9,992 bases of DNA from an uncultured Balneolaceae bacterium (GTDB taxonomy: Bacteria; Bacteroidota; Rhodothermia; Balneolales; Balneolaceae), in assembly GCA_937982515.1 (NCBI GenBank), contig CALJMB010000082.1:1-9992 (forward strand). The letters are read 5' to 3'. The translations under genes were made by a program, and so were the position numbers. Numbering within the stretch: the first letter of the stretch is position 1; every line of letters begins with the position of its first letter. Below the pieces are notes generated by a model. That model ran no database searches. It was not told the origin of the DNA and saw only the letters and a list, made by a program, of their open reading frames with translations. This document shows, one piece after another, positions 1-5,926 of this stretch.

Positions 1-70
1 TCTTAATGTGAGTTCGGGATAAGAGTGCTGGAAAGGCGCTTGCAGCTTTCTCCCCTCAAGAGGAGAGTTA

Positions 71-146
71 TATCCCGCCCCGGTGCTCTGTCCTGTCCTT
101 CACTATCCGATCAGTCCGGGTGATCGGATCAGTGGAGGGGCGTTCT
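71..146 (-). repeat. Dispersed stem-loop repeat, copy 1
   Basis: The core is a hairpin with stem 105-113 / 121-129 (ATCCGATCA / TGATCGGAT) and a 7-nt loop. It extends through CACT (101-104) and AGTG (131-134) around one bulged C at 130. Read on the minus strand, the copy aligns with copies 2 and 3: a GAACGC-type left flank, the hairpin, then AAGGACAGGACAGAG (shared with copy 2), and finally GCACCGGGGCGGGATA, which matches copy 3 at 14 of 16 bases. It lies between the window edge and the O-methyltransferase promoter. It resembles a REP/MITE-like intergenic element; what mobilises it, if anything, is not visible here. Confidence 0.8.
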
Positions 147-180
147 GCATCCACCGGTTGGCGGAGAGAGCTAAGCGCCG

Positions 181-209
181 TTTCTTATTTTGAACTCATG
201 TTATCTTTG
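181..209 (+). promoter_or_regulatory. Candidate Bacteroidota-type promoter for the O-methyltransferase gene
   Basis: TATCTTTG at 202-209 fits the Bacteroidota -7 consensus TAnnTTTG. TTTC at 181-184, 17 bases upstream, is one base off the -33 element TTTG. Transcription would start near base 215, giving a leader of about 40 nt before the ATG at 255. The match is by eye and the -33 element is imperfect. Confidence 0.4.
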
Positions 210-254
210 GTCTGTTATCCGATTTCAATTTCAATTTAACTATGATGCCCGCTT

Positions 255-887
255 ATGGAACTCGTCAACGCCTCAATCGAGCAGTACGCCCATGATCACA
301 CCAGTGAGGAATCAACGTTGGTTCAGGAACTCGTAGAGGTATCGGGCAGGGAGCTGGAATACACCGACATGCTAAGCGGCCGTGTAGTAGGGCAGTTCCT
401 GGCCATGATGGTAAAGCTGACAGGGGCAAAGCGTATTCTGGAAATCGGCACGTTTACGGGATATTCGGCTTTAAGTATGGCGGAGGCACTGCCTGATGAC
501 GGCGAGCTTATAACCTGTGAATATAATGAGCGATATGAAGATATCGCCCGCTCATTTTTCCGGAAAAGCGGGTTCGGCAGTAAAATCAGGCTGATAATGG
601 GTCCCGCTCTGGAGACCATCAATCAGCTTGAAGGGACGTTCGACCTGGTTTACCTGGATGCCGACAAGATAAACTACCCGAATTACTACCGTTCCGTGCT
701 GCCCATGCTCAGACAGGGAGGAGTGTTGATAGCCGACAATGTGCTCTGGAGTGGCAGTGTGTTAGATCCTGATGATGAAAAAGCCCGTGCCATTGATGAA
801 ATGAATAAGCTGATACGGGATGATGAGCGAGTGGAAAACGTACTGCTCACCGTACGCGACGGTTTACAGGTAGTGCGCAAGCTGTAA
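255..887 (+). CDS. Class I SAM-dependent O-methyltransferase (CCoAOMT/COMT-like, COG4122 type)
   Basis: This is a 210-residue protein of the usual length for small bacterial cation-dependent O-methyltransferases. The SAM-binding motif I is at residues 61-70 (ILEIGTFTGY). LVYLDADK at 131-138 and ADNVLWSG at 160-167 place the expected divalent-metal ligands at Asp135, Asp161 and Asn162. The N-terminal helices before motif I are typical of the caffeoyl-CoA / catechol O-methyltransferase group, which transfers a methyl group from SAM to a catechol-type hydroxyl in the cytoplasm. The physiological acceptor cannot be told from sequence. The ATG at 255 is chosen because the two ATGs at 242 and 245 are out of frame. 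The gene stands alone, facing the isomerase gene convergently, with a candidate promoter at 181-209. Family assignment is firm; substrate is unknown. Confidence 0.93.
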   Translation: MELVNASIEQYAHDHTSEESTLVQELVEVSGRELEYTDMLSGRVVGQFLAMMVKLTGAKRILEIGTFTGYSALSMAEALPDDGELITCEYNERYEDIARSFFRKSGFGSKIRLIMGPALETINQLEGTFDLVYLDADKINYPNYYRSVLPMLRQGGVLIADNVLWSGSVLDPDDEKARAIDEMNKLIRDDERVENVLLTVRDGLQVVRKL

Positions 888-905
888 AGAGGAGAGAAGA
901 AGATC

Positions 906-925
906 CGGCAGATTGCTTACTGCCG
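906..925 (+). terminator. Weak hairpin 18 bases after the O-methyltransferase stop
   Basis: CGGCAG (906-911) and CTGCCG (920-925) form a 6-bp stem with an 8-nt loop. No T-tract follows, so this is at best a weak terminator. A second small GC-rich hairpin (CCGCC / GGCGG, 1080-1093, followed by GTTT) lies just after the convergent isomerase gene's stop and could serve the same job. Confidence 0.25.
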
Positions 926-1095
926 CCGTAAGGCCTGCAGCGTTCTGTTTAAGGCACCTGATCCGGTACAGCACGAACGGACGTTCGCGCTATAATATCT
1001 GGAAGGACGGAGCAGGCCTGACGGCGGTGAGGATGCATCGGGAAGGGATACGTGTTTTATACTCTCTAACAAAACCTGTCCGCCTCCCGGCGGGT

Positions 1096-2031
1096 TTACA
1101 TGGCAAAAATCTTGTCCATTCTGCCGGCGATGTAATCCCGAAGCCATACTTCATCGGAAACGCCTTTCGGTTGGTAGGGCGGTTCGGCAATTCCATAGCC
1201 GCTGTAGCCCGTTTCACGCAACGCTTTCATGATTTCAGGCCAGTTATTATCTCCTTCCAGATAGTTGACGCTAAAGCCTTTCCACAGGCCTTCCTGGTCG
1301 CGTTTTTTCCGGCTGAACTCTTTTATGTGAATCTTCTCGATACGGTTGCCCAATATACGGATCCACTGATGAGCCCAGCCATAATTAATAATATTACCGA
1401 CGTCGAAGTACCACCGAATGTACGGGGAATCGAACTCATCGATATACCGGGCGGCTTCCATAGGGCTGAGCAGGAACTGGTTCCATACATTTTCTATGGC
1501 TATGATCACATCCAGCTCTTCGGCCAGCGGAATCACCTTGCGTATCTCTTCCTGCGATCGGCGGTACACTTCGTCGTATCCCACCTCTTCGGTTACCCGC
1601 CCGGGTACAAACAGTACGCACCCGGCACCAAATGTATGGGCGTCATGGAGTGCTGTTTTGAGCCCGTCCAGTCCCTGTTTCCGTACCGAAGCATCGGGGC
1701 TGGAGAGGGGATATTTCCAGTGCGTTGAAACCACAACGCTCGGTATTTCCAACCCGGTAGCTTCTTTAGCATCGAGCACTTCAGACCGGCTGAGCCCGCT
1801 GCCGGGCTCGATCCCGTCAAAGCCGGCATCGCGAAGCATTTGAAACTTTTGCAGGATAGAGCGCTCGCTGCTTTTGGGGAAGGTGTCGAGCATAAATCCT
1901 TTCTTTAGTTTTTCACCGGTGGCAGGCGTGTTGGCGGCCTGTACACTTCGGCTCGGTTGCAGCGCCATACCTCCGATGGCGGCCCCGGCCAGTCCGGCCG
2001 ATCCCAGTTTAATAAAGTCCCGTCTTTTCAT
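1096..2031 (-). CDS. Tat-exported sugar isomerase/epimerase-like protein (xylose isomerase-like TIM barrel)
   Basis: The protein has 311 residues. The N-terminus KRRDFIKLG, followed by a Gly/Ala-rich hydrophobic stretch (residues 10-24) and an Ala-rich cleavage zone near 32, is a twin-arginine signal, so the mature enzyme should be periplasmic. The rest fits the AP-endonuclease-2 / xylose isomerase-like TIM barrel. The four metal ligands expected of that fold are visible: Glu180 (IAIEN), Asp210 (YFDVGN), His235 (IHIKE) and Glu283 (IAEPP). The ATG at 2031 is preferred over a TTG two codons upstream because it puts the twin arginines at residues 3-4. The family is often named sugar phosphate isomerase, but a periplasmic enzyme probably acts on unphosphorylated sugars or glycosides. 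It lies downstream of a Tat-exported Gfo/Idh/MocA oxidoreductase on the same strand, which suggests a shared pathway. The substrate is not known. Confidence 0.9.
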   Translation of the reverse strand: MKRRDFIKLGSAGLAGAAIGGMALQPSRSVQAANTPATGEKLKKGFMLDTFPKSSERSILQKFQMLRDAGFDGIEPGSGLSRSEVLDAKEATGLEIPSVVVSTHWKYPLSSPDASVRKQGLDGLKTALHDAHTFGAGCVLFVPGRVTEEVGYDEVYRRSQEEIRKVIPLAEELDVIIAIENVWNQFLLSPMEAARYIDEFDSPYIRWYFDVGNIINYGWAHQWIRILGNRIEKIHIKEFSRKKRDQEGLWKGFSVNYLEGDNNWPEIMKALRETGYSGYGIAEPPYQPKGVSDEVWLRDYIAGRMDKIFAM

Positions 2032-2045
2032 TGTCAAATGTTTTG

Positions 2046-2111
2046 TTATTGGTTATCAGTTACCAGTTATTGGCAGGGAATTTCTAATAACAACTAACCC
2101 ATAACCGGTAA
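2046..2111. repeat. Degenerate heptamer tracts in inverted orientation
   Basis: Bases 2046-2073 read as four heptamers of form TTANNNG (TTATTGG, TTATCAG, TTACCAG, TTATTGG). After a 10-base spacer, 2084-2111 reads as four heptamers of form CNNNTAA (CTAATAA, CAACTAA, CCCATAA, CCGGTAA), which is the reverse complement pattern. The two arms match at about 20 of 28 positions when one is inverted. The tract lies directly upstream of the isomerase start, where its leader would be. Confidence 0.6.
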
Positions 2112-2116
2112 TGAAC

Positions 2117-2159
2117 TAGGGCGTGTGGACATTCAACCTGTGAATGTCCACACGCCCTA
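2117..2159. repeat. Perfect 19-bp inverted repeat (hairpin) between the two Tat-enzyme genes
   Basis: TAGGGCGTGTGGACATTCA at 2117-2135 is the exact reverse complement of 2141-2159, with a 5-nt loop (ACCTG). The hairpin lies 33 bases after the stop of the oxidoreductase gene, on the route into the isomerase gene. It has no T-tract on either strand, so it is not a classic intrinsic terminator. It might still stop or attenuate transcription, or it might be a back-to-back pair of transposon ends. The structure is certain; the function is open. Confidence 0.85.
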
Positions 2160-2192
2160 AGGTTTTCGTGCCTTGGTGACCGTACACGATTA

Positions 2193-3515
2193 TCAACCAT
2201 TTGCCACCAGTACTTTGCCGCGATTCAGCTTTGTGAACCCGGGCGCCGGTACCGGTTGCACGGGCAACTTGCCGAAAGCAAAGGTGTCGGGCACCAGATC
2301 CATTTCAGCGTTATAGACATCATCCCAGGAAAGGGCGGCTCCGGTGTAGGCGGCTTCCCTGCCCAGGATGGCCGTCAATGTGCTTTCCGCCGCGAAGTGT
2401 GCTTCATTGATCGGTTTGCCGTTACGAATGCTGGCGATGAGATCCACATGGGACTGCACATAGGGGTTCACGTCAGATTGCGGGCTTTCATAGATCACCT
2501 TGCCGTTGTGTGATGTGATTCGTGAGTATCTCGGATCTACCTCGGCCACTCCCTTCGTACCGACAATGCGGTTGGTGATTCTCCGCTCGGCATCGTTCAT
2601 CTGCCGGCACATAGCTTGTACGCGAACACCTCCCGGGTACTCGTATTCCACGCTGAAGTGATCGTATATGTGTCCGTAATGAGGCTGTACCCGGACCAGC
2701 CTGCCGCCGGTAGCGATTGCTTTTACCGGGTGAGCCTTAAAGGCCCAGTTAATGGTATCGATATTGTGGATGAACTGCTCTACGATATGGTCTCCGGATA
2801 GCCAGGTAAAGTAGTACCAGTTGCGGCACTGCCATTCCATATCAGACATACCCGGTTTGCGTTCGCGCAGCCAGATGGAACCGGTAAGATAGTACTCCTG
2901 TGCGCCCGTCAGTTCTCCGATTGCACCGTCATGGATACGTTTGATGGCTTCTACATAGCTGGGCTGGCGGCGATACATGGTTCCGCTTACGAGCGAGAGC
3001 CCTTTTCGCTCCGCTTCCTTGCCCAGCTCTATGACAGCGCGCGCACCGGCCGTATCCACCCCAACCGGCTTTTCCATAAATATGTGCTTGTCGCGTTCAA
3101 TGGCTGCTTTAACATGAATGGGGCGGAAGGCCGGAGGCGTAGCCAGAATCACCACATCTACACCACTTTCCATTACCTGAATGTAATTCTCAAAGCCGTC
3201 AAAACAGCGGCTGTCGGAAACATTAACCCGGTTGCCCATAGCTTTATTCAGCAGGTTACGAGAGCTTTCCAGCCGGTCCCGGAAAAGGTCTCCCATCGCG
3301 TAGATTTCAACACCCTCATCGGCGGTCAGACAATCTCTGGCCGCCCCCGTTCCACGGCCGCCGCACCCGATAACGCCTACCCGGATTTTGTCAGATCCGG
3401 CTGCATAGGCAAAGTTGCCGCTTGCCATAAGTCCGGCTGAGATCCCTGCAGAAGCAAGAGTTGTCTTTTTCAGGAAATTTCTGCGGGTTATACCAGATGA
3501 TTTTTTCTCGTTCAT
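2193..3515 (-). CDS. Tat-exported Gfo/Idh/MocA family oxidoreductase
   Basis: Taken from the ATG at 3515 the protein has 440 residues; a longer reading that starts at 3542 would add nine residues ahead of the signal. A twin-arginine signal (TRRNFLKK, residues 10-17, then a hydrophobic Ala/Gly stretch and AYAAG near 36-40) predicts export of the folded, cofactor-loaded enzyme. A Rossmann dinucleotide fold begins at residue 44 with VGVIGCGGRG (46-55). The family's EKP signature is at 148-150, and GDHIVEQFIHNID at 241-253 supplies the catalytic-region Asp and His residues. Members oxidise or reduce sugar hydroxyls with tightly bound NAD(P); some Bacteroidota members make 3-keto-glycosides. The gene precedes the isomerase gene on the same strand, with 161 bases between them that carry a strong hairpin. 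Family and export are clear; the substrate is not. Confidence 0.92.
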   Translation of the reverse strand: MNEKKSSGITRRNFLKKTTLASAGISAGLMASGNFAYAAGSDKIRVGVIGCGGRGTGAARDCLTADEGVEIYAMGDLFRDRLESSRNLLNKAMGNRVNVSDSRCFDGFENYIQVMESGVDVVILATPPAFRPIHVKAAIERDKHIFMEKPVGVDTAGARAVIELGKEAERKGLSLVSGTMYRRQPSYVEAIKRIHDGAIGELTGAQEYYLTGSIWLRERKPGMSDMEWQCRNWYYFTWLSGDHIVEQFIHNIDTINWAFKAHPVKAIATGGRLVRVQPHYGHIYDHFSVEYEYPGGVRVQAMCRQMNDAERRITNRIVGTKGVAEVDPRYSRITSHNGKVIYESPQSDVNPYVQSHVDLIASIRNGKPINEAHFAAESTLTAILGREAAYTGAALSWDDVYNAEMDLVPDTFAFGKLPVQPVPAPGFTKLNRGKVLVANG

Positions 3516-3769
3516 AATATGTTTTACTAATACCCGAAGCATAGATGCAACAATGCCTACACCGGAGGCTTGTTTCGCTTCGAATTAATTTCTGTTTTTT
3601 GTTAAAAGGCCAGAGGCGGCTGTTCTTTGTCTGTAGGTGTAACCGGCATCTGGCGGACGTATCCTATCTTTTTAGTATGCCCTAAAGCTAAAGAAAAAAA
3701 AATTAAGTACAACTCTATTATGAGATCCTTAATCAGGATCTGAGGGAAAAGAATTCGTCTCCTTATTCG

Positions 3770-3788
3770 CAGGGCTGTTGCGTTCTCT
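3770..3788 (+). repeat. CAGGGCTGTT-type short repeat, copy A
   Basis: The sequence CAGGGCTGTTGCGTTCTCT recurs as a direct repeat at 4027-4042. With their left flanks, 22 of 25 aligned bases agree between the two. It also recurs inverted at 5927-5945, where 17 of 19 bases match. Copies A and B bracket stem-loop repeat copy 2, and the third copy sits beside stem-loop copy 3, so the motif may be an outer part of a larger element. Confidence 0.5.
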
Positions 3789-3881
3789 GCCATGTGCCTT
3801 TTTGCCGGTACGCCTTCTTCGCATAAAGGTGCCAGTCTCAGGCAAAACGCTCATCTCGTTCCTTCTCCGGCCGGCTGACGA

Positions 3882-3945
3882 GGAACGCTCTCCCACTGAT
3901 CCGATCAGTCCGAGTGATCGGATCAGTAGAAGGGGCAGGACAGAG
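3882..3945 (+). repeat. Dispersed stem-loop repeat, copy 2
   Basis: This is the most regular copy. A perfect 13-bp stem (ACTGATCCGATCA 3895-3907 / TGATCGGATCAGT 3915-3927) closes a 7-nt loop. It is flanked on the left by GGAACGCTCTCC and on the right by AAGGGGCAGGACAGAG, which match copy 1 read in reverse complement. Beyond the core, the reverse complement of 3850-3863 contains GGAACGAGAT, resembling GGGACGAGAT beside copy 3. Confidence 0.85.
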
Positions 3946-4026
3946 TATCACGATGCTACAAAACCGAGGCTATCTAAAAGAGTTGAAACTGAGCTTTTAC
4001 AGAGCGGGCTATCATCCCCTTAATCC

Positions 4027-4042
4027 CAGGGCTGTTCCGTTC
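4027..4042 (+). repeat. CAGGGCTGTT-type short repeat, copy B
   Basis: CAGGGCTGTTCCGTTC is the direct-repeat partner of copy A, 257 bases away. The match extends 9 bases to the left (CCTTAATCC against CCTTATTCG). Confidence 0.5.
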
Positions 4043-4065
4043 CATAAACAAAGCTACCCGATCTT

Positions 4066-4195
4066 GTCATCCCGGGGAGCGGGTTATGCGACGAGGGATC
4101 TCACATGTCTTAAAGGCACGCGCTCAGTACCTGCGGCGGAGCCTTACCAACGCTTGAGATCCCTCACCCCTGAAAACCCAGGAATTCGGGATGAC
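4066..4195. repeat. 130-bp inverted-repeat element (MITE/REP-like)
   Basis: The left arm starts GTCATCCCG (4066-4074) and ends GAGGGATCTCA (4093-4103). The right arm starts TGAGATCCCTC (4155-4165) and ends CGGGATGAC (4187-4195). Both end blocks are exact reverse complements, while the 18-21 bases between the blocks in each arm do not match. The centre also folds weakly (AAGGC / GCCTT near 4113 and 4141). Sequences of the form GTCATCC...GGATCTC are a familiar intergenic repeat type in several bacterial groups; that resemblance is from memory. No transposase is nearby. Confidence 0.65.
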
Positions 4196-4555
4196 CAGGC
4201 ACAGAGCCTGACGCCAGAACGTAACAGCCCCTGCCTTCATCACGGCGCCTTTTGTTGCGATAGAGGGATGGCCCCGGATCTATGGACCGGCAACCTTACT
4301 AAATAAGGACACCATTTTGAATGAGATACTTGTTGGACGAGCCAGGGTAGAACTCAACAGTTCCAGGCCCTTTACCCGGCAGAACGGATGCGGTGGTTAT
4401 AGTGGGAAATAACCATAGTAATTGAGGCCATGAACGAAAATACGGGAACAAGTAAGAGGATATCGCTGTCAAACTAATAAGATAAATATCAGGGAAAGCA
4501 AGGCCATATATAAAAACCACATCCGAGAGACAGATAATAAAGAGAGAGACTGACA

Positions 4556-4993
4556 ATGCCGCACAAGCTTACAAAAACCCTTATTGAACGCGTAGCTTCA
4601 GGAATAGTTTTAATCATTACTCTCACGGGTTGCGGCATATATGAGGCCATTGACGAAAGACTCCATCCCACCCCCCAGATAGGTGAAAATCCAGACTATC
4701 AGATAAACAGGTACAGCGACGGCAGGCTGAGCGTGGATTTCTCGGTATCGGTTATCGATGGAGACATGGCTATGTTCTATTACTCCTGCAAGACCAACAA
4801 CGGCTGGGACAGCGACAAGGAGGTAGGCTCTCAAAACGTGGTAGACGGAAGGGCGGAGCATTTCCATGTTACCTCATGCGATACCCAGCTTATGGTGCAG
4901 GTTGTAGTATATAGCAATTACAGAAAGAGAAGCCAGCGCCACAAACAGATGGCGTGGCTCTTCGATATAGAGCAGGCAGCCCAGCTCTATTGA
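4556..4993 (+). CDS. Putative small lipoprotein of unknown function
   Basis: The protein has 145 residues. A basic N-terminus (KLTK, then ER at residues 11-12) leads into a hydrophobic segment (residues 13-23) and a lipobox LTGC whose Cys26 would be the lipidated residue, so the mature protein of about 120 residues would be membrane-anchored in the envelope. The mature part is polar, with alternating hydrophobic stretches that suggest beta strands and two further cysteines (SC in residues 75-80 and 105-110). A purine-rich run (AAAGAGAGAGA) ends 6 bases before the ATG and could act as a ribosome binding site. I do not recognise a family. It follows a repeat-rich 1-kb gap and precedes the small ribbon-helix-helix-like gene on the same strand. 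The lipobox and ribosome-binding purines favour a real gene, but with no recognised homologue it remains a prediction. Confidence 0.6.
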   Translation: MPHKLTKTLIERVASGIVLIITLTGCGIYEAIDERLHPTPQIGENPDYQINRYSDGRLSVDFSVSVIDGDMAMFYYSCKTNNGWDSDKEVGSQNVVDGRAEHFHVTSCDTQLMVQVVVYSNYRKRSQRHKQMAWLFDIEQAAQLY

Positions 4994-5155
4994 TTTAATT
5001 AATCTGCGAGAGATGTTCTGGCAGCAAACTCTATTCGGGAGACCCTGAGATCGCCGCCGGGGGAGAGCTATAGAGATCGTTATACTTGTCGCCAACTCAT
5101 GGTGATCCGTAAAATCATCTGAATATTTTAAACCTGTTAAAAAGCCGGGCGTCCT

Positions 5156-5353
5156 ATGAACGAAGGAAGAGAGAAGTACACAATTAACATCACGGATAAA
5201 AGCCTGATCGAACAGCTTAAATCCTTTGCGGATGAAAATGGAGTTTCTGCCGGGGATGTGGTTGAAAATGCATTGCGCCGGTATTTTGGCGGACAAAGCG
5301 GCGAAGACCTTCCCCCCGGTGAGGATGTGTTTAACCCCGATCCCGGAGCATGA
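5156..5353 (+). CDS. Small ribbon-helix-helix (CopG/Arc-like) protein
   Basis: This is a 65-residue protein. YTINIT (residues 8-13) fits the DNA-contacting beta strand. Residues 14-28 (DKSLIEQLKSFADEN) fit helix A, and residues 31-44 (SAGDVVENALRRYF) fit helix B, giving the strand-helix-helix order of CopG/Arc-type dimers. The tail after residue 45 is acidic and proline-rich (LPPGEDVFNPDPGA) and likely disordered. Such proteins usually bind operators or act as antitoxins, but no toxin-like gene lies next to this one. The start has no strong ribosome binding site. A 10-bp hairpin 18 bases downstream of the stop could end the transcript. The fold assignment is by pattern only. Confidence 0.6.
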   Translation: MNEGREKYTINITDKSLIEQLKSFADENGVSAGDVVENALRRYFGGQSGEDLPPGEDVFNPDPGA

Positions 5354-5371
5354 GTGTGGTGCCAAAATAAA

Positions 5372-5405
5372 ATAATCCCCGCCAGTATGAACCAACGGGG
5401 ATTAT
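5372..5405 (+). terminator. Hairpin after the ribbon-helix-helix gene
   Basis: ATAATCCCCG (5372-5381) pairs perfectly with CGGGGATTAT (5396-5405) around a 14-nt loop, 18 bases past the stop. A-rich sequence precedes it and AT-rich sequence follows, but there is no solid T-tract, so termination efficiency is uncertain. Confidence 0.5.
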
Positions 5406-5555
5406 CAATTATGCCATTCCAATATTATTTATATCCCAAGAGTAGTATAAACGCTGAAATCCATTTTTGCAACATTTTTTTGGGCGCACACTATTTCATC
5501 GGGGGCAGAAAACAGAAAAGCATTGAACATATGTGTTACCCCGAAACCCAATCTC

Positions 5556-5587
5556 AACAAAAAAAGCCCCTCGTTTCCGAGAGGCTT
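5556..5587 (-). terminator. Intrinsic terminator of tRNA-Leu
   Basis: On the minus strand, AAGCCTCTCG and CGAGGGGCTT form a 10-bp stem (one G-U pair) closed by a GAAA tetraloop. It is followed at once by a run of T residues (A-run 5559-5565 on the plus strand). It lies 30 bases beyond the tRNA 3' end, which is the textbook arrangement. Confidence 0.85.
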
Positions 5588-5617
5588 AATGTTTGTAACT
5601 CTTTGCCTTTCAATAAG

Positions 5618-5701
5618 TACCGGAGGTCGGACTCGAACCGACACGGACTTGCATCCATTGGTGTTTGAGACCAACGCGTCTACCAATTCCGCCACTCCGG
5701 C
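5618..5701 (-). tRNA. tRNA-Leu (anticodon CAA)
   Basis: The minus strand folds into a class II tRNA of 84 nt. The acceptor stem is GCCGGAG / CTCCGGT. The anticodon loop CTCAAAC lies on the stem TTGGT / ACCAA, with anticodon CAA at 5665-5667, which reads UUG. A long variable arm (GGATGCAAGTCC) is typical of tRNA-Leu, and the T arm is GTCGG-TTCGAGT-CCGAC. The discriminator base is A73. The 3' CCA is not encoded (ACTT follows), so it must be added by a nucleotidyltransferase. A tetraloop terminator follows downstream. Confidence 0.97.
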
Positions 5702-5726
5702 TTATTCCTGCGTAAGACACGCTGAG

Positions 5727-5732
5727 AATATA
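5727..5732 (-). promoter_or_regulatory. Possible -10 box of the tRNA-Leu promoter
   Basis: TATATT on the minus strand lies 25 bases upstream of the mature tRNA 5' end. This position would allow a short leader for RNase P to remove. No convincing -35/-33 element was found at the right spacing. Another TATAAT-like box lies further upstream near 5760. Confidence 0.3.
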
Positions 5733-5841
5733 ACATTCATCTATTTCTTAGAAAAGGGTTATTATAAAGAAAATATTTAGTATCCAACACGCGGTGCTGT
5801 ATCAACTATACCCCTGTTGTTTTCATAGAATGTGGAACCGG

Positions 5842-5915
5842 GGAACACTCTTACACTGATCCAATCGCCGGGAGTGATTGGATCAAGTGAGGGGATAGGG
5901 CACCGGGACGAGATA
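5842..5915 (+). repeat. Dispersed stem-loop repeat, copy 3
   Basis: The flank GGAACACTC leads into a 10-bp stem, TGATCCAATC (5857-5866) / GATTGGATCA (5876-5885), with outer CAC / GTG pairing around a bulged A. Compared with copies 1 and 2, the CCGATC / GATCGG part has become CCAATC / GATTGG, so a G-C pair is replaced by A-T on both sides of the stem. Downstream, GCACCGGGACGAGATA matches copy 1 read in reverse complement. Confidence 0.8.
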
Positions 5916-5926
5916 CGTCTTGTTTT

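Larger units (their letters stand above)
3516..4555. other. Gene-poor 1-kb gap carrying repeats
   Basis: No convincing gene is found on either strand. Open frames here (for example 3914-4306 + and 4299-4556 -) run through the repeat structures, lack family signatures and look random. The gap contains a 7-bp hairpin at 3723-3741 (AGATCCT / AGGATCT), a CAGGGCTGTT motif at 3770 and again at 4027, copy 2 of the stem-loop repeat, a 130-bp inverted-repeat element at 4066-4195, and a small 7-bp hairpin at 4394-4415 (TGGTTAT / ATAACCA). It must also contain the promoters for the divergent oxidoreductase and lipoprotein genes, but I could not pin these down. Confidence 0.6.

Noticed and set aside
985..1000. 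TATAAT box at about 990 on the plus strand
   Set aside because: It would drive transcription only into the antisense strand of the isomerase gene, and no -35/-33 element is evident.
913..1728. Long plus-strand open frame of 271 codons
   Set aside because: It lies almost wholly opposite the isomerase gene, starts at a TTG, and its translation has no family signature, while the opposite strand shows a full Tat signal and metal ligands.
2046..2159. CRISPR-like repeat array in the isomerase upstream region
   Set aside because: Units are only 7 bases, contiguous and degenerate, with no spacers and no cas genes nearby.
3602..3793. Minus-strand frame of 63 codons downstream of the divergent promoter area
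   Set aside because: No ribosome binding site and biased, low-information composition; it crosses the 3723-3741 hairpin and an A-run.
3914..4306. Plus-strand frame of 130 codons in the 1-kb gap
   Set aside because: It begins inside the stem-loop repeat and runs through the inverted-repeat element; composition is random-looking and there is no ribosome binding site.
4299..4556. Minus-strand hydrophobic frame of 85 codons
   Set aside because: TTG start, no recognisable domain, and it ends in repeat-poor A+T-rich sequence where hydrophobic translations arise by chance; it would be divergent from and abut the lipoprotein start without a promoter in between.
4874..5395. Minus-strand frame of 173 codons opposite the lipoprotein and ribbon-helix-helix genes
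   Set aside because: It covers two plus-strand frames with better signals (lipobox, strand-helix-helix pattern), passes through a hairpin, and shows no family motif.
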